A DNA stretch of 64,000 nucleotides from Anaerolineae bacterium (GCA_023954475.1 JAMLHW010000005.1:1-64000), one strand, 5' to 3'. Positions 8,293 through 18,022 are shown, counted from the stretch's first letter. The notes: generated by a model not told the origin, from the sequence alone. Numbers and translations: made by a program.

Positions 8293-9426
8293 ATGATAAC
8301 TGTAGAACCGGTCGAGACCAAGAAACAACGCGACGAATTTATTAAGCTACCCTGGAAAATTTACGCTGACGATCCCTATTGGGTACCGCCGTTCTACTTC
8401 GAGCGCCAGGAATTTCTCGATCCCCAGAAGAATGCGTTTTTTGAGCACGCGCAAGTGCAGTTGTTTATCGCCTACCGCGATGGCAAACCAGTCGGCACAA
8501 TTGCAGCGGTCGAAAATCCGCGCCACAATGAGTTTCATGAGGAGCAGGCTGCCCATTTTGGACTGTTTGAAACTATTGAAGATGCGGAAGTGGCGCACGC
8601 GCTGTTTGACACTGTCGAGACATGGGCGCGTGCGCGAGGCCTGAACAAGCTGATCGGCCCTGAAAACCTGTCGACCAATGATCCTACCGGGCTGAAAATC
8701 GAAGGATTTGACACGCCGCCGATGCTCTACATGACACACAATCCGCCTTATTACCAGACGCTGGTGGAAAATGAGGGGTTTGTCAAAGCAATGGGGACGC
8801 TGGCATGGTACGCCGACCGCGAGCATTTGCTCAACCATGTGCCACCCAAGTTTGTGCGAGTAGCAGATATAGCCCGTCGGCGCAACAAGGTAACGCTGCG
8901 CAATCTCAATCTCAAGGATTGGGATGGGGAATTGGAGCGGATCAAACGCATTTACAACGGTGCCTGGGAGAAAAATTGGGGGTTTGTGCCGCTGACCGAC
9001 GCGGAACTGGAGCATATCGCCGAAGGACTCAAACTGTTTGTCGATCCGCGCGTGTCGTTTATGGCCGAAATTGATGGTGAGGCCATCGGTTTGATGATTC
9101 CGCTGCCGGACATCAATGAGTTGCTGATCAGATATCGGCCGAAACCCAACACGGTCAGTGCCTACTTTTCCGCACTGCGCGTGCTGACGAAACGGCGCAA
9201 ATTGACCCGTTTGCGTGTCTTCATGATGGGCGTTTTGCGCGAATATCGCATGCGCGGTATCGACGCGCTGCTCATGTACGAAACGCTCATGGCGGCTGCC
9301 GAAGTAGGTTACCTCGAGTACGAAGCTTCGTGGATTCTTGAGAACAATGACGCCATGAACAAACCGGTCCAAGAAATGGGAACCAGAGTGTATCAACGCT
9401 TCAATATTTACGAGAAAGCTCTATAG
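8293..9426 (+). CDS. GNAT-like N-acetyltransferase of unknown substrate
   Basis: The 377-residue protein belongs to a conserved family beginning with a FIKLPWKIYADDPYWVPP segment, followed by an N-terminal GNAT-like half (VGTIAAVENPRHNEF, ARARGLNKLIGPENLSTND) and a C-terminal half with IGLMIPLPDINELL and MRGIDALLMYETL, the usual acetyl-CoA side. The family is widespread in Chloroflexota and Bacteroidota but not biochemically defined as far as I know. The gene stands alone between the monooxygenase and the Nudix gene. Confidence 0.7.
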   Translation: MITVEPVETKKQRDEFIKLPWKIYADDPYWVPPFYFERQEFLDPQKNAFFEHAQVQLFIAYRDGKPVGTIAAVENPRHNEFHEEQAAHFGLFETIEDAEVAHALFDTVETWARARGLNKLIGPENLSTNDPTGLKIEGFDTPPMLYMTHNPPYYQTLVENEGFVKAMGTLAWYADREHLLNHVPPKFVRVADIARRRNKVTLRNLNLKDWDGELERIKRIYNGAWEKNWGFVPLTDAELEHIAEGLKLFVDPRVSFMAEIDGEAIGLMIPLPDINELLIRYRPKPNTVSAYFSALRVLTKRRKLTRLRVFMMGVLREYRMRGIDALLMYETLMAAAEVGYLEYEASWILENNDAMNKPVQEMGTRVYQRFNIYEKAL

Positions 9427-9494
9427 GCTGTTAGCTGAATACCTGGCAACCGCCCGACAAACTATCCCACCAACCACCAGCCTTCCATTTCGTC

Positions 9495-10058
9495 ATGATT
9501 TCCCACTTTGACACACTGCCTCAATTGCCGATTGGCCGGCGCTGGCGCAGTCAGCTAAACCCGATGCCATCGATGTTGGCGCTCATTCGCCGTGGTGAGA
9601 AGATGTTGTTGATCAAACGCTTGCAGCCACCGTATCAGGGTAAGTGGGCGCTCGTTGGCGGCAAATGGGATTTCGGCGAAGCGCTCGATGCCGTTGCGGT
9701 GCGCGAGGTCAAGGAAGAAACCGGTCTCGATTGTGACTTTGTGGCGCTGCGCGGTATAGTCAATGAACGCGTTGCACCTGATGATGATGTCAGCGAAGGC
9801 GGACATTACCTGCTTTTTATTTGCGATGTCGTCGTCAGAAATGGAATGGCCCAGGAACAAGCAGAAGGGCCGGTGGCGTGGTTTGATGCGCGTGAATTAG
9901 CCCGGTTACATGCGGAAGATGCAATTGTGCCAACGGATTATGTAATCATTGAGCGCTTCGGCTCATCCGAGAAGCGCATTCGGTATTCAGAAGCAACTGT
10001 CCTATCCCGTAACGGACCCAGCGGTGACAGCGAAATCATCGCATTTGACGAACGCTAA
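9495..10058 (+). CDS. Nudix hydrolase
   Basis: The Nudix box is complete and canonical: GKWDFGE, seven residues, REVKEETGL (GX5EX7REUXEETGU), at about residues 58-80. The 187-residue length and WFDARELARL helper segment fit the ADP-ribose pyrophosphatase or MutT-like dinucleotide hydrolase groups. An ATG at 9564 could also start translation just before the catalytic domain. The substrate cannot be assigned. Confidence 0.85.
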   Translation: MISHFDTLPQLPIGRRWRSQLNPMPSMLALIRRGEKMLLIKRLQPPYQGKWALVGGKWDFGEALDAVAVREVKEETGLDCDFVALRGIVNERVAPDDDVSEGGHYLLFICDVVVRNGMAQEQAEGPVAWFDARELARLHAEDAIVPTDYVIIERFGSSEKRIRYSEATVLSRNGPSGDSEIIAFDER

Positions 10059-10103
10059 TCCCCATTCAGCAGCTTCACATTGCAGCAAAGAAAAAACAGT
10101 GTG

Positions 10104-11360
10104 TTACGATATGGACAAAGTGCGCACGGCATGCCATTGTGGCGGCACGTTGTCGAGTATGATGTCGTTTGCGCCGAGAAATCGAGCCAATTCCACGATG
10201 GCGTTGGCGATTTGTGCCAGCGTCGCGTTGTCGTCGGGGGCATCGTCTTCAGCATAGATATTGTGAATGTGCAAGGTGTTGGTTTTGCGATCCATTTTGG
10301 GATCGATTCGGCCGATTAACCGATCACCGTGCAAAATAGGCAGCACATAATAGCCGAACTGCCGCTTCTTCTTGGGCACGTAAATCTCAATGCGGAAGTA
10401 AAAATCCCACATCAATTCAGTGCGATCGCGGTCGCAAATCAGATTGTCAAACGGCGACAACAGCGTCGTGCGTGGCTGCCAACCACCATTGCGCAATGTT
10501 TCCAGCAACGGCATATCGGCGCTGTGCACGTACCAATCGCCCGGCCATTCGGCCGAACCGTCACGAATAATGACGGGGACGATTTGACCTACCGCTGCCA
10601 ATTTGCGCAGCGTTTTGGACAATCCTTTGTAGCGGTTGCGAATAAAATGTTGTTTGATTTGTTTTTCTGTGGCAACGCCGAGCGCCTGGATTGCTTTTTG
10701 TGCAGCGATAGACGTGACTTGTTCATCCGGCCATGGCTCAGTAGCTTGCGCTTGCGCTAAATAATTCTCGGTCAGCCCCCATTTGCGATGCAGTTGGTCA
10801 CGGTCGGCAACGACGAGATCGCCGCGTGTCCACAGAAAGTCGATCATCATGCCGACGTTGCGATTGTTGGTCCAACCGCTCGATGGCCAGGCGTAGGTCG
10901 AGCGGTCTTCGAGTTGGGTGGAGGCGAGGGGACCGTTTCGGCCGATTTCAGCCAACACATACTGCCGAAACGCATCATTCTCCTGCATCCAGCGACGCGC
11001 GCGTTTATTCCATGCACGGTCACCCTGAGCCCAATTGCGCATCATAGCCTGGTGCAACGGATAATCTTCGACCAGCACAAACGACGCTGCGTGTGCCCAA
11101 TATTCGAACAGTTTCCAATCCTGGTACAACAACTGGTGAAAGTCATCGTAGTTGAACGCGCCCAACCGACTCCGAAGCACCAGATATTGCGTGCGTTCGA
11201 CAGCACGAATCGGATCAATCTGCACGCAGCCGATGTCGCGAAACACGTCGTAAATGCCGTCGGACGTCGCCGGTGCACGCGGGCCAGCCAGCCGCTGGCG
11301 CGTAACGGCGAGGCGTCGCGCGTCTGTCGGTGTCAATTCAAGTGGGGATTTTTTCGCCAT
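10104..11360 (-). CDS. YcaQ/AlkZ-family (HTH_42) DNA glycosylase-like protein
   Basis: The 418-residue protein matches the winged-helix family that includes the E. coli interstrand-crosslink glycosylase YcaQ (AlkX) and Streptomyces AlkZ. The catalytic QxD form is visible as GCVQIDP, with Gln47, Ile48 and Asp49. Other family segments are RTQYLVLRSRLG, FEYWAHAASFV and SPFDNLICDRDRTELMWDF. Members remove alkylated bases or unhook crosslinks. The gene is monocistronic. Confidence 0.8.
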   Translation of the reverse strand: MAKKSPLELTPTDARRLAVTRQRLAGPRAPATSDGIYDVFRDIGCVQIDPIRAVERTQYLVLRSRLGAFNYDDFHQLLYQDWKLFEYWAHAASFVLVEDYPLHQAMMRNWAQGDRAWNKRARRWMQENDAFRQYVLAEIGRNGPLASTQLEDRSTYAWPSSGWTNNRNVGMMIDFLWTRGDLVVADRDQLHRKWGLTENYLAQAQATEPWPDEQVTSIAAQKAIQALGVATEKQIKQHFIRNRYKGLSKTLRKLAAVGQIVPVIIRDGSAEWPGDWYVHSADMPLLETLRNGGWQPRTTLLSPFDNLICDRDRTELMWDFYFRIEIYVPKKKRQFGYYVLPILHGDRLIGRIDPKMDRKTNTLHIHNIYAEDDAPDDNATLAQIANAIVELARFLGANDIILDNVPPQWHAVRTLSIS

Positions 11361-11470
11361 GAACCATCCTCTCCCGCTGATCTTTGCTCTATTTTAGCAC
11401 GCATGTTCGTATCGTCAAGTTGTGAATCGCTACTTTTGGGATAGGAGCGGGACAAGCGGGGCAGCTCGGC

Positions 11471-12103
11471 TCAAATCGCGCCGGTAGCGACGAGCATGGT
11501 GAACGCACCGAGGAACCAGTGGATGAGCCAGCCATAATAGAATGATTGTGTGCGCCAGGCAATGAAACCGAATCCGGCGCCCCCAAAGAGCGTTGTCAAC
11601 GTTTCGGCCTCAGGTTTACCCAGATGCATGAAAGTGAACGGCACAGCCTGCAACCAGATGGCCGCGCCCGGCCCCAACGTCTGCGCCATGGTAAACAGCA
11701 GAAAACCGCGCCAGACAAATTCCCAGCCGAACATTTCGAATCCATTTTCGACAATGATTCCGGTAACTGAATCAGGCGCACGACTGGTGTAAAAAGCACG
11801 CATCTCTGGTGTGGCTGCCAACGTGAGCAAAATCAAGGCCATGACGGCGCAAACAGCGACGACCCAGAGCAACCCCTCACGCCATCGGCCGATACGCAGT
11901 CCGTAGTGTGCCGGTTTATCGCGGAAAACAAACACAATGACGAGAAGTGGCACAAAAAAGTAGACGACGAAGCGATTGTAGGCATCGTTGGCAAGCAGAT
12001 CGCGTCCATAATAATCGAATAAAGCCAGTAATGTCGTGAGGATGATAGCGGTGGTCAGCCGTTTATCGAATGTGACACCGCCGATGGTAAATGTACCTTG
12101 CAT
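11471..12103 (-). CDS. CPBP-family intramembrane metalloprotease
   Basis: The 210-residue, roughly seven-helix membrane protein has the CPBP/Abi motifs: ExxxR as GWEFVWRGF (the usual first Glu of EExxxR is Trp here), FxxxH as FTFMH, and a final HWFLGAF. The family includes Rce1-like prenyl-protein proteases, bacteriocin immunity proteins and many of unknown target. The altered first motif residue leaves activity uncertain. The stop lies 10 bases before the cofE start region on the same strand. Confidence 0.7.
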   Translation of the reverse strand: MQGTFTIGGVTFDKRLTTAIILTTLLALFDYYGRDLLANDAYNRFVVYFFVPLLVIVFVFRDKPAHYGLRIGRWREGLLWVVAVCAVMALILLTLAATPEMRAFYTSRAPDSVTGIIVENGFEMFGWEFVWRGFLLFTMAQTLGPGAAIWLQAVPFTFMHLGKPEAETLTTLFGGAGFGFIAWRTQSFYYGWLIHWFLGAFTMLVATGAI

Positions 12104-12113
12104 GGCTGTTCCG

Positions 12114-12896
12114 TTAGCGGTAGAGGTCTTTGGCTTTCGGCCGAATTAAATCGCCGGCCTTACCGTCGTCCTGCGGCAGCTGCAGTCCGCGCAGCAAGAC
12201 AACCGGCGATCCTTCAGCCCCTTGCCCCATCAGCAACCCGGCGGCAGCAGCAATCTCATCAGCGACGCCTACATCAGTGTGTTGCAGAATACGACCGTAG
12301 CGATCAGGCTCACCACGCCGATCCCACAGGGCGGGGATGCCGGCCACACCGATGGCGACGCCAAGCGTGCCCAACCGATGAGGGCGTCCGTGGCTATCAG
12401 TGATGACGACACCGACCGGGACACCGAACGCCGTTTGCAGAGATTGCCGGATTTTTTCGGCCGAAATATCCGGCGCCACCGGCAACAACAACACGACATT
12501 CTCATCATTCTGACCTGTATTGGAGCGATCGATCCCTGCGTTGGCACTGACAAAACCCAATTTATGCCGCACGACCAATACGCCAGGCGCCATCCGCGAA
12601 ATTTCATCGCTCTCATCGAGAATCACTTGCACAAGACGCGGATCCTTTTCCGTCTGCTGTGCCACCTCAACTGCTGCGCTATCGGGTTGTACACTGGTCA
12701 GATCGACAAACCGCCCCTCCGCTTTCGAGACGATCTTTTGCGCAACAGCGATGACATCTCCGGGCTGCAGCATCAGATCGGCTGCGCGCAGTCGATCGGC
12801 GATAATGTGCGCCACATCATCCTCTGACTGAATGTCCGGCATGTCGGGAACAACAATCAAAACAACTGCCTGTCGGGTTTGTGCAAAATCCGTCAT
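12114..12896 (-). CDS. cofE: Coenzyme F420-0:L-glutamate ligase
   Basis: The 260-residue protein is a clear F420 ligase, with DVIAVAQKIVSKAEGR, a LGFVSANAGIDRSN segment and GRPHRLGTLGVAIGVAG. These form the metal- and GTP-binding surfaces that add glutamates to F420-0. It corresponds to CofE of archaea and the N-terminal half of FbiB in actinobacteria; no nitroreductase-like C-terminal half is present. Its presence implies the organism makes or modifies F420. The other F420 genes are not in the window. Confidence 0.85.
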   Translation of the reverse strand: MTDFAQTRQAVVLIVVPDMPDIQSEDDVAHIIADRLRAADLMLQPGDVIAVAQKIVSKAEGRFVDLTSVQPDSAAVEVAQQTEKDPRLVQVILDESDEISRMAPGVLVVRHKLGFVSANAGIDRSNTGQNDENVVLLLPVAPDISAEKIRQSLQTAFGVPVGVVITDSHGRPHRLGTLGVAIGVAGIPALWDRRGEPDRYGRILQHTDVGVADEIAAAAGLLMGQGAEGSPVVLLRGLQLPQDDGKAGDLIRPKAKDLYR

Positions 12897-13109
12897 AATG
12901 TATAAAATCTGTTATCAGCGTCGCGCTGTTGCTGATTTCTGATCCCAATCTAACGACGCTGTGCTAAAGTGTAGCGGTTTGATTTGATTGGGGCGAGTCG
13001 TAAGTAAGAAATGGGATGACGACTGCATCAATAGGTGTGAACAGGTTTGACAATTATTTTGGGTCGGCCGAACAAATTTGAATTGACATAAACAGGCAAG
13101 GAGTTAACG

Positions 13110-13451
13110 ATGGGTAGTCCCTTAAATATTAATGATAGTGATTTCAGAGCTGAAGTTCTCGAAGCAGAAATTCCGGTGTTGGTCGATTTCTGGGCCGTTT
13201 GGTGTGGTCCGTGCCGTATGATAGCACCGACGGTTAAAGATATCGCCGCCGAATATGGGGATTACATAAAAGTCACCAAGCTCGATATCGATCACAATCC
13301 GGAAACTGCCGGACGCTACGGCGTCATGGGCATTCCGACATTGATGTTGTTCAAGAATGGGCAGGTGGTGGATCGCATCGTCGGCGTGATGCCCAAAGAT
13401 GCAATTGTGTCGCGTGTGTTGCAGCACGTTGACATGAAAGCGGCTGCATAA
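13110..13451 (+). CDS. trxA: Thioredoxin
   Basis: The 113-residue protein has the standard active site WCGPC (Trp31, Cys32, Cys35), the cis-Pro segment MGIPTLMLFKNG, and thioredoxin length. AAGGAG lies eight bases before ATG. It serves as a cytoplasmic disulfide reductase for enzymes such as ribonucleotide reductase. A terminator follows at 13467-13494. No reductase gene is adjacent. Confidence 0.95.
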   Translation: MGSPLNINDSDFRAEVLEAEIPVLVDFWAVWCGPCRMIAPTVKDIAAEYGDYIKVTKLDIDHNPETAGRYGVMGIPTLMLFKNGQVVDRIVGVMPKDAIVSRVLQHVDMKAAA

Positions 13452-13466
13452 TAAGTGAATTCACGA

Positions 13467-13494
13467 AACTGAGTTAGTCATATGAGCTCAGTTT
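13467..13494 (+). terminator. Intrinsic terminator of trxA
   Basis: AAACTGAG and CTCAGTTT pair across a twelve-base loop and are followed by a short T run. Confidence 0.6.
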
Positions 13495-13511
13495 TTAAAC
13501 TCTGACAAGAA

Positions 13512-13539
13512 AACGCCCGTCCGATGTTGGACGGGCGTT
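13512..13539. terminator. Strong convergent terminator between trxA and the acidic-protein gene
   Basis: AACGCCCGTCC and GGACGGGCGTT form an 11-bp perfect stem with a six-base loop. It lies between two converging genes and can act on both strands. Confidence 0.75.
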
Positions 13540-13566
13540 GTTATTTCTGCTTATGACTTCGGCCGA

Positions 13567-14046
13567 TTATAACTTGTCGGCGTCAGACACATCGTCGTTC
13601 GGCGACTTTTCTTTGCCGGCCGGCGTCATCTGTGCGGAAAGCTTGTCTAGCTCAGCACTGAGCCAACCCAACGCCTGAGAAAGGCCACCGGCCACTTTTC
13701 GGCCGAAGTCTCCCGTTTGTACCTGCTCCTTGAATTCGTCCGCTTCCGCGCGAATACGCTGACCGGCATCACCTTCGCGCACTTCACGGACAACCTTGTC
13801 CAGCTCAGCCGCAAACATATGTACGCCTTCGCGCACTTCCTTTTCGACCTTTTTGACTTCTTCGCTTTCCCAGGCCAGGCGCAGCGTTTCGCCCATTTGA
13901 CGTCCTAGATCGCGCAATTGCCTCACGACGTCTTCACCGTCGCCAGCATTGCCTTTGCCCGCCTCGTCATACTCTTCTACAGGAATTTCGATTTTCAGCC
14001 GTTCTTCTTCTTTCATACCATCAATTGTCTGTTTGTCATCTGTCAT
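13567..14046 (-). CDS. Acidic, helical hypothetical protein
   Basis: Starting at the ATG preceded by AAAGGAGT (reverse strand), the product is about 159 residues. It is strongly charged, with long amphipathic helical repeats such as VVRQLRDLGRQMGETLRLAW and VVREVREGDAGQRIRAEADEF, reminiscent of apolipoprotein or stress-type helical proteins. No membrane segment or catalytic motif is present. A longer start nine codons upstream is possible but less well placed. Function unknown. Confidence 0.65.
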   Translation of the reverse strand: MTDDKQTIDGMKEEERLKIEIPVEEYDEAGKGNAGDGEDVVRQLRDLGRQMGETLRLAWESEEVKKVEKEVREGVHMFAAELDKVVREVREGDAGQRIRAEADEFKEQVQTGDFGRKVAGGLSQALGWLSAELDKLSAQMTPAGKEKSPNDDVSDADKL

Positions 14047-14182
14047 TGCGCACACTCCTTTGTGCAGCAGCAAGCACGCTACTGTCGTTGTCTTATTCTA
14101 TATCCATTACGCAGAAGGGGGCAGTAAGTTGCGGTGGGAAGCGAAAGAAGAACCAATCAATCTGCTGCGGTGGATTGAATGA

Positions 14183-15208
14183 CTAATCGGGCGCCGGCGT
14201 GGGGGGCAGGACGGGAATGGCCGGTACGTCTGCTGCTATACCGGCAAAATGAGCCGTCTCGGCAAGTATCCAGCCTACTTGATCATCGAAACAACACAGT
14301 TGCCACCAGAGCCCCGACAAATCCTGTCCAACCACAGTATGTTGAGCATCACGAGCAGCGACACCAATAATGGAATAGGATAAACCGGGGCCGGAGCGCA
14401 CGTTGACCAATTCAGCCAGCACGGTAATGCCGGGTGTGGGAACAGGAACGACCGGTAGCGATTCGCCTGCTACATCTGTTATTGCCATAGTTGACGACAG
14501 CCAGCCTTCGCTGTCATTCACACAACATACTTGCCACCAATCGCCGGCCGCGTTACGGCCCATGATGGTCAATTGCTCTGCAACGCCAACTGTACCTAAC
14601 CAGGAAAAGCTGATGTCTGGGCCGCTACGTATATTGACTTTCCCTAATGTCACGGCATCGGCCGAAAACACGGTCGGTGTCGGTATCAACGATGCGGATG
14701 GCGCAACCGGCGTCGCTGTTAGTACGAGCGCAAATTGTTCCGGCAACCTGATTGGCCTCAGCGTAGCCACAACCATCGGCGTCGCCGTCGCTTCCGGCAG
14801 TGGTGTGGCTGTAACAGACCGGCTGATCGCCGCTACCAGATACTGCGATGTCGTTGGAGAAACAGCTTCGGCCGATAGTGCCGGCGTGCGACTCTGCAGC
14901 CAAATCGTCAAGATAACCACAAACACAACGAGCAACGAAACATATGTTGACCAATGCATATGTAACATTCGCCGTTTGTGCTGCACGACAATTCTCCTCG
15001 ACAATCGTTGTGCGACTAACTGTTGTTGCTCGTAAAGCGGACACGCAACATGATGTTCAGTCAAACAATAACGCTGCTGATGTGACAAGGTAATCTCGTC
15101 AGGGAGGATTGTCCGGCGACAAACGACGCCCTCCGATGGATAGATCAGCTTCGTGTGGGGATCATCCGCCAACCCCCGGAATGGGCAACCATTTGGCAGG
15201 TGCGTCAT
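14183..15208 (-). CDS. Four-cysteine N-terminal module, one membrane helix and two SH3b domains
   Basis: Residues 1-60 hold Cys8, Cys30, Cys48 and Cys56 in the frame CPFRGLADD..YPSEGVVCRR..LSHQQRYCL..CPLY. I recognise this module from other Chloroflexota envelope proteins; it has no named function. A transmembrane helix spans about residues 86-104, followed by a Thr/Pro-rich linker and two bacterial SH3 domains (VNIRSGPDISFSWLG.. near residues 190-245 and VNVRSGPGLSYSIIG.. near 270-325), each with a WWQ[VL]CC segment. This topology puts the Cys module in the cytoplasm and the SH3b pair outside, where they could bind cell wall. Role unknown. Confidence 0.75.
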   Translation of the reverse strand: MTHLPNGCPFRGLADDPHTKLIYPSEGVVCRRTILPDEITLSHQQRYCLTEHHVACPLYEQQQLVAQRLSRRIVVQHKRRMLHMHWSTYVSLLVVFVVILTIWLQSRTPALSAEAVSPTTSQYLVAAISRSVTATPLPEATATPMVVATLRPIRLPEQFALVLTATPVAPSASLIPTPTVFSADAVTLGKVNIRSGPDISFSWLGTVGVAEQLTIMGRNAAGDWWQVCCVNDSEGWLSSTMAITDVAGESLPVVPVPTPGITVLAELVNVRSGPGLSYSIIGVAARDAQHTVVGQDLSGLWWQLCCFDDQVGWILAETAHFAGIAADVPAIPVLPPTPAPD

Positions 15209-15398
15209 AATGAATAAGTTTTAGGGAATTGACCGCAAACATCATACAAAGTTGTGAAAGTGCCGGAGTCGGCAACCGTGAAACTAGAAGCATTCATGTC
15301 TTTTTCAGTACAACTCTAGATACGATGTGCGGTAAACAAAGCTCATGATAACTGTTCGTGAAATCAACACAAGTACATTGGAAAAAATTTAACGCAGA
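15209..15398. other. Intergenic stretch upstream of nusA with no gene seen
   Basis: This divergent region separates the SH3b gene from the nusA promoter. No plausible coding frame is seen, and rimP, which usually precedes nusA, is absent. Regulatory signals start at 15399. Confidence 0.5.
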
Positions 15399-15427
15399 TT
15401 GCACGCTCCGTAGTACCGTGATATACT
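15399..15427 (+). promoter_or_regulatory. Promoter of the nusA operon
   Basis: TTGCAC (15399-15404) and TATACT (15422-15427) are separated by 17 bases. A second possible -10 box, TATAAT, lies at 15453-15458 but has no good -35 partner. Confidence 0.6.
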
Positions 15428-15467
15428 TTTTCTGGTTAAGCTACGTATTGCGTATAATGAAGGTGCG

Positions 15468-15497
15468 AAAAGTGGGCAAACCCCACTTTTTTTGTTT
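15468..15497 (+). terminator. Terminator-like hairpin in the nusA leader (possible attenuator)
   Basis: AAAAGTGGG pairs with CCCACTTTT across five bases and runs into seven or more T residues. It lies between the promoter and the nusA start at 15576, so it would terminate leader transcripts unless overridden. Confidence 0.55.
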
Positions 15498-15575
15498 ATC
15501 ATCAACATGAGCCGTATTGCATTTGGCGATGCAGCAACAGGTAGACAAGGGATAAAACAGACAGGTACAGACAGG

Positions 15576-17528
15576 ATGAAGAGCGAATTCATTTTGGCTT
15601 TTGAAGAGGTGTGCAAAAACAAAAATCTGCCACCAGATATTGTCATCGAGGCACTTAAAACAGCCCTCGTTTCTGCATATCGTCGTAATCTAGGCGTCAG
15701 CAACTCACAGGAAGTGACGGTCGATATTGATTCGCGCACAGGTGAAATTGTCATCTTTGCGGAAAAAGAGGTCGTCGATTCCGTGATAGATTCCCGCACG
15801 GAGATCTTGCTTGAAGAAGCACGCCGCTTTGCGCCAACGGCAGAGTACGGTGATGTGATCATGGCAGAAAGTACACCGCGCAATTTCGGCCGAATTGCGG
15901 CTCAAACCGCCAAACAGGTGATTTTGCAGCGGGTGCGTGAAGCTGAACGCGACCATCTCTTTGACGAATTCGCCGGACGCGAAGGTGAAATTGTCAACGG
16001 AACCGTCCAGAACATCAGTGGCGGCAACATCACCATTGGCTTGGGTCGTACCGAAGCGATACTGCCCCGCAGCCAATCGGTACCCGGAGAACGCTATCGC
16101 CACCACGATAAAATCCGCGTTTACATCGTCGAAGTGCGCCGCACCAATCGCGGCCCACAGATCTTTGTCAGCCGCAATCATCGCAACTTACTGCGTCGCC
16201 TGCTCGAACTGGAAGTGCCCGAAATCTATAACGGCCAAGTCGATATCAAGAGCATCGCCCGCGAAGCTGGTGCGCGCTCGAAAGTTGCCGTCGTTGCGTT
16301 GCAACCTGGCGTCGATCCGGTCGGAGCCTGTGTTGGTATGCGCGGTGTTCGCATTCAAAGCATTGTCCGTGAACTGAATGACGAAAAGATCGACGTGATC
16401 GAGTGGGATCCTGATCATCGCAACTTCATCGCCAAGGCCCTGAGTCCCGCACGTGTATCACAAGTATTTTTGGATGATGATCCTATTGGCGGACGGACGG
16501 CCACTGTCGTCGTGCCGGATGATCAATTATCGCTTGCAATCGGCCGAGAAGGACAGAATGCGCGTCTCGCGGCCAAGTTGAGCGGGTGGCGCATTGACAT
16601 CAAGAGCCTCACTGAGGCTGCCACAGACAGTCTGGATTTGATCGACAATCCTGCTGCAGATCCCGCCATGCGTGATGAACAGATGGTCAATCTGGTCAAC
16701 ATGATCATCGAAAAACGCCAGATGGGACGCCCGATCACGGCCGAAGACTACAACAATCTCAGCCGCTTTGTGGCCGGTGTCGAAGGGCGCGTCATTGCTG
16801 CGCGTGCCTCTGATCATGAAGCGTTGCGCCAGATACGTGTCGAGGCCCGCGATCGCGTACCGATCGCTTATTGGCAACTTGAACTCGAAGAACTCAACCT
16901 GCTCCACCGCGTCCACAGCTTGCTGTTGGAAAACGGCTACGAGACGGTTGGAGATGTTGCGTTTCAGGCTGAGTTGGGAGATGACGCATTCCTGGCTATC
17001 GAAGGTATTGGCGACAAGGCTATTGAGAATATCCACACGCGCCTGGCTGAATTCGCCGAGGAATTTGCTGAACTCCAGTTAGAAATGGTTGAGGAAGCGA
17101 CTGAGGAAACTGATGAGGAAGCGATTAAAGAAGCGGAAATAGAAGCGTTAGTTTCGGCCGAAGTCGAAACCATCGCTGTCGAAACTGAAGCCGAATCGGT
17201 CGCTGTAATCGAGCCAGAAGCCATCATGGAAGAGTCGACCATAGTGGACGATGAAGTAGCACCTGAATCAGTTCCCGCCATTGACGATCTGAGCCAATCA
17301 CTGGTCAAAGAAACGCCAACCAAGAGAGAAAAACCGAAACCAGTACGCATATTGGCACCGGCCACGCCAATTGAAGAAGACGAAGACGATGAGCTAGATG
17401 CGTCCGGTAAACCGCGCAAAAAAGGCCGCAAACTGGTCTTTGACGAAAATGCTGGTCGCGTAGTGGCTCAACGCAAGCGCAAACGCAGCCGTAGGCGTGA
17501 TGAATGGGAAGATTTAACCGACTATTAG
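15576..17528 (+). CDS. nusA: Transcription termination/antitermination factor NusA with extended acidic-basic tail
   Basis: ATG 15576 begins [19 protein letters not shown], the normal NusA N-terminus; the frame is open further upstream but unlike NusA. In order: the RNA-polymerase-binding N-domain (1-105), S1 domain (about 135-200, [21 protein letters not shown]), and two KH domains ([15 protein letters not shown] and the [20 protein letters not shown] loop). A HhH-like region follows ([12 protein letters not shown]), then an unusual tail of about 110 residues, first Glu-rich, then basic ([27 protein letters not shown]). At about 650 residues it is much longer than E. coli NusA (495). It heads the operon with ylxR and infB. 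Confidence 0.95.
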   Translation: MKSEFILAFEEVCKNKNLPPDIVIEALKTALVSAYRRNLGVSNSQEVTVDIDSRTGEIVIFAEKEVVDSVIDSRTEILLEEARRFAPTAEYGDVIMAESTPRNFGRIAAQTAKQVILQRVREAERDHLFDEFAGREGEIVNGTVQNISGGNITIGLGRTEAILPRSQSVPGERYRHHDKIRVYIVEVRRTNRGPQIFVSRNHRNLLRRLLELEVPEIYNGQVDIKSIAREAGARSKVAVVALQPGVDPVGACVGMRGVRIQSIVRELNDEKIDVIEWDPDHRNFIAKALSPARVSQVFLDDDPIGGRTATVVVPDDQLSLAIGREGQNARLAAKLSGWRIDIKSLTEAATDSLDLIDNPAADPAMRDEQMVNLVNMIIEKRQMGRPITAEDYNNLSRFVAGVEGRVIAARASDHEALRQIRVEARDRVPIAYWQLELEELNLLHRVHSLLLENGYETVGDVAFQAELGDDAFLAIEGIGDKAIENIHTRLAEFAEEFAELQLEMVEEATEETDEEAIKEAEIEALVSAEVETIAVETEAESVAVIEPEAIMEESTIVDDEVAPESVPAIDDLSQSLVKETPTKREKPKPVRILAPATPIEEDEDDELDASGKPRKKGRKLVFDENAGRVVAQRKRKRSRRRDEWEDLTDY

Positions 17529-17600
17529 CAAGTCGGAAACCTATTCTTGCTGATAAGCACGGTTCTTTCAGGTCGGCAATAGTTGGTCACAGATGACAAA

Positions 17601-17900
17601 ATGACGAAAAAGCGGCAAACTCGCCCTCGCAAACACGTACCACTGCGTACTTGTATCGTCTGTCGGCAACAATCCGACAAACGCCAGCTGACGCGCATCG
17701 TGCGCAACCCTGATGAAGGCGTCATTGTCGACCCTACCGGCAAAAAAAACGGGCGTGGTGCCTATTTGTGTACCAACCCCGCATGTTGGGAACGGGCAAT
17801 CAAGACACAAGCTTTGGAACGGGCGTTGAAAACCACCCTGACCGAAGTCGAACGGGACACACTATTGCAGTATCGTCCTGATGAGGTTATTCCACAATGA
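17601..17900 (+). CDS. ylxR: YlxR-family protein (DUF448, RNase P modulator)
   Basis: The product of about 99 residues has the family signature RTCIVCR, KRQLTRIVR, DPTGKKNGRGAYLC. YlxR binds nucleic acid and, in Bacillus, modulates RNase P (RnpM). ATG 17601 is chosen; a TTG at 17583 in the same frame is possible. Position between nusA and infB is the standard gene order. Confidence 0.85.
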   Translation: MTKKRQTRPRKHVPLRTCIVCRQQSDKRQLTRIVRNPDEGVIVDPTGKKNGRGAYLCTNPACWERAIKTQALERALKTTLTEVERDTLLQYRPDEVIPQ

Positions 17901-17975
17901 TTGTGTAAGCCGTACGGCGTTTGGCGCCTACTTGCCACTTTCAGGAATAATCGCATACACGTTTACAACCAAAAT

Positions 17976-18022
17976 TGTGGGCTGTTTCTCATTCAACAAG
18001 AAACACCCACATTTTCGTTTTT
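17976..18022 (+). terminator. Terminator-like hairpin between ylxR and infB
   Basis: TGTGGG plus TGTTTCT (one C bulge) pairs with AGAAACA plus CCCACA across nine bases, followed by TTTTCGTTTTTG. A TATAAT box at 18029-18034 follows at once, without a clear -35. The 227-bp gap could therefore uncouple infB expression from nusA. Confidence 0.55.

Noticed and set aside
8347-9396. Long reverse-strand open frame of 349 codons
   Set aside because: It is fully contained in the GNAT-like gene on the other strand, is rich in His, Gln and Arg, and shows no domain; it is a shadow frame.
13047-13088. Promoter for trxA based on TTGACA at 13047 and at 13083
   Set aside because: Neither has an acceptable -10 box at 16-18 bases; the second is too close to the start codon.
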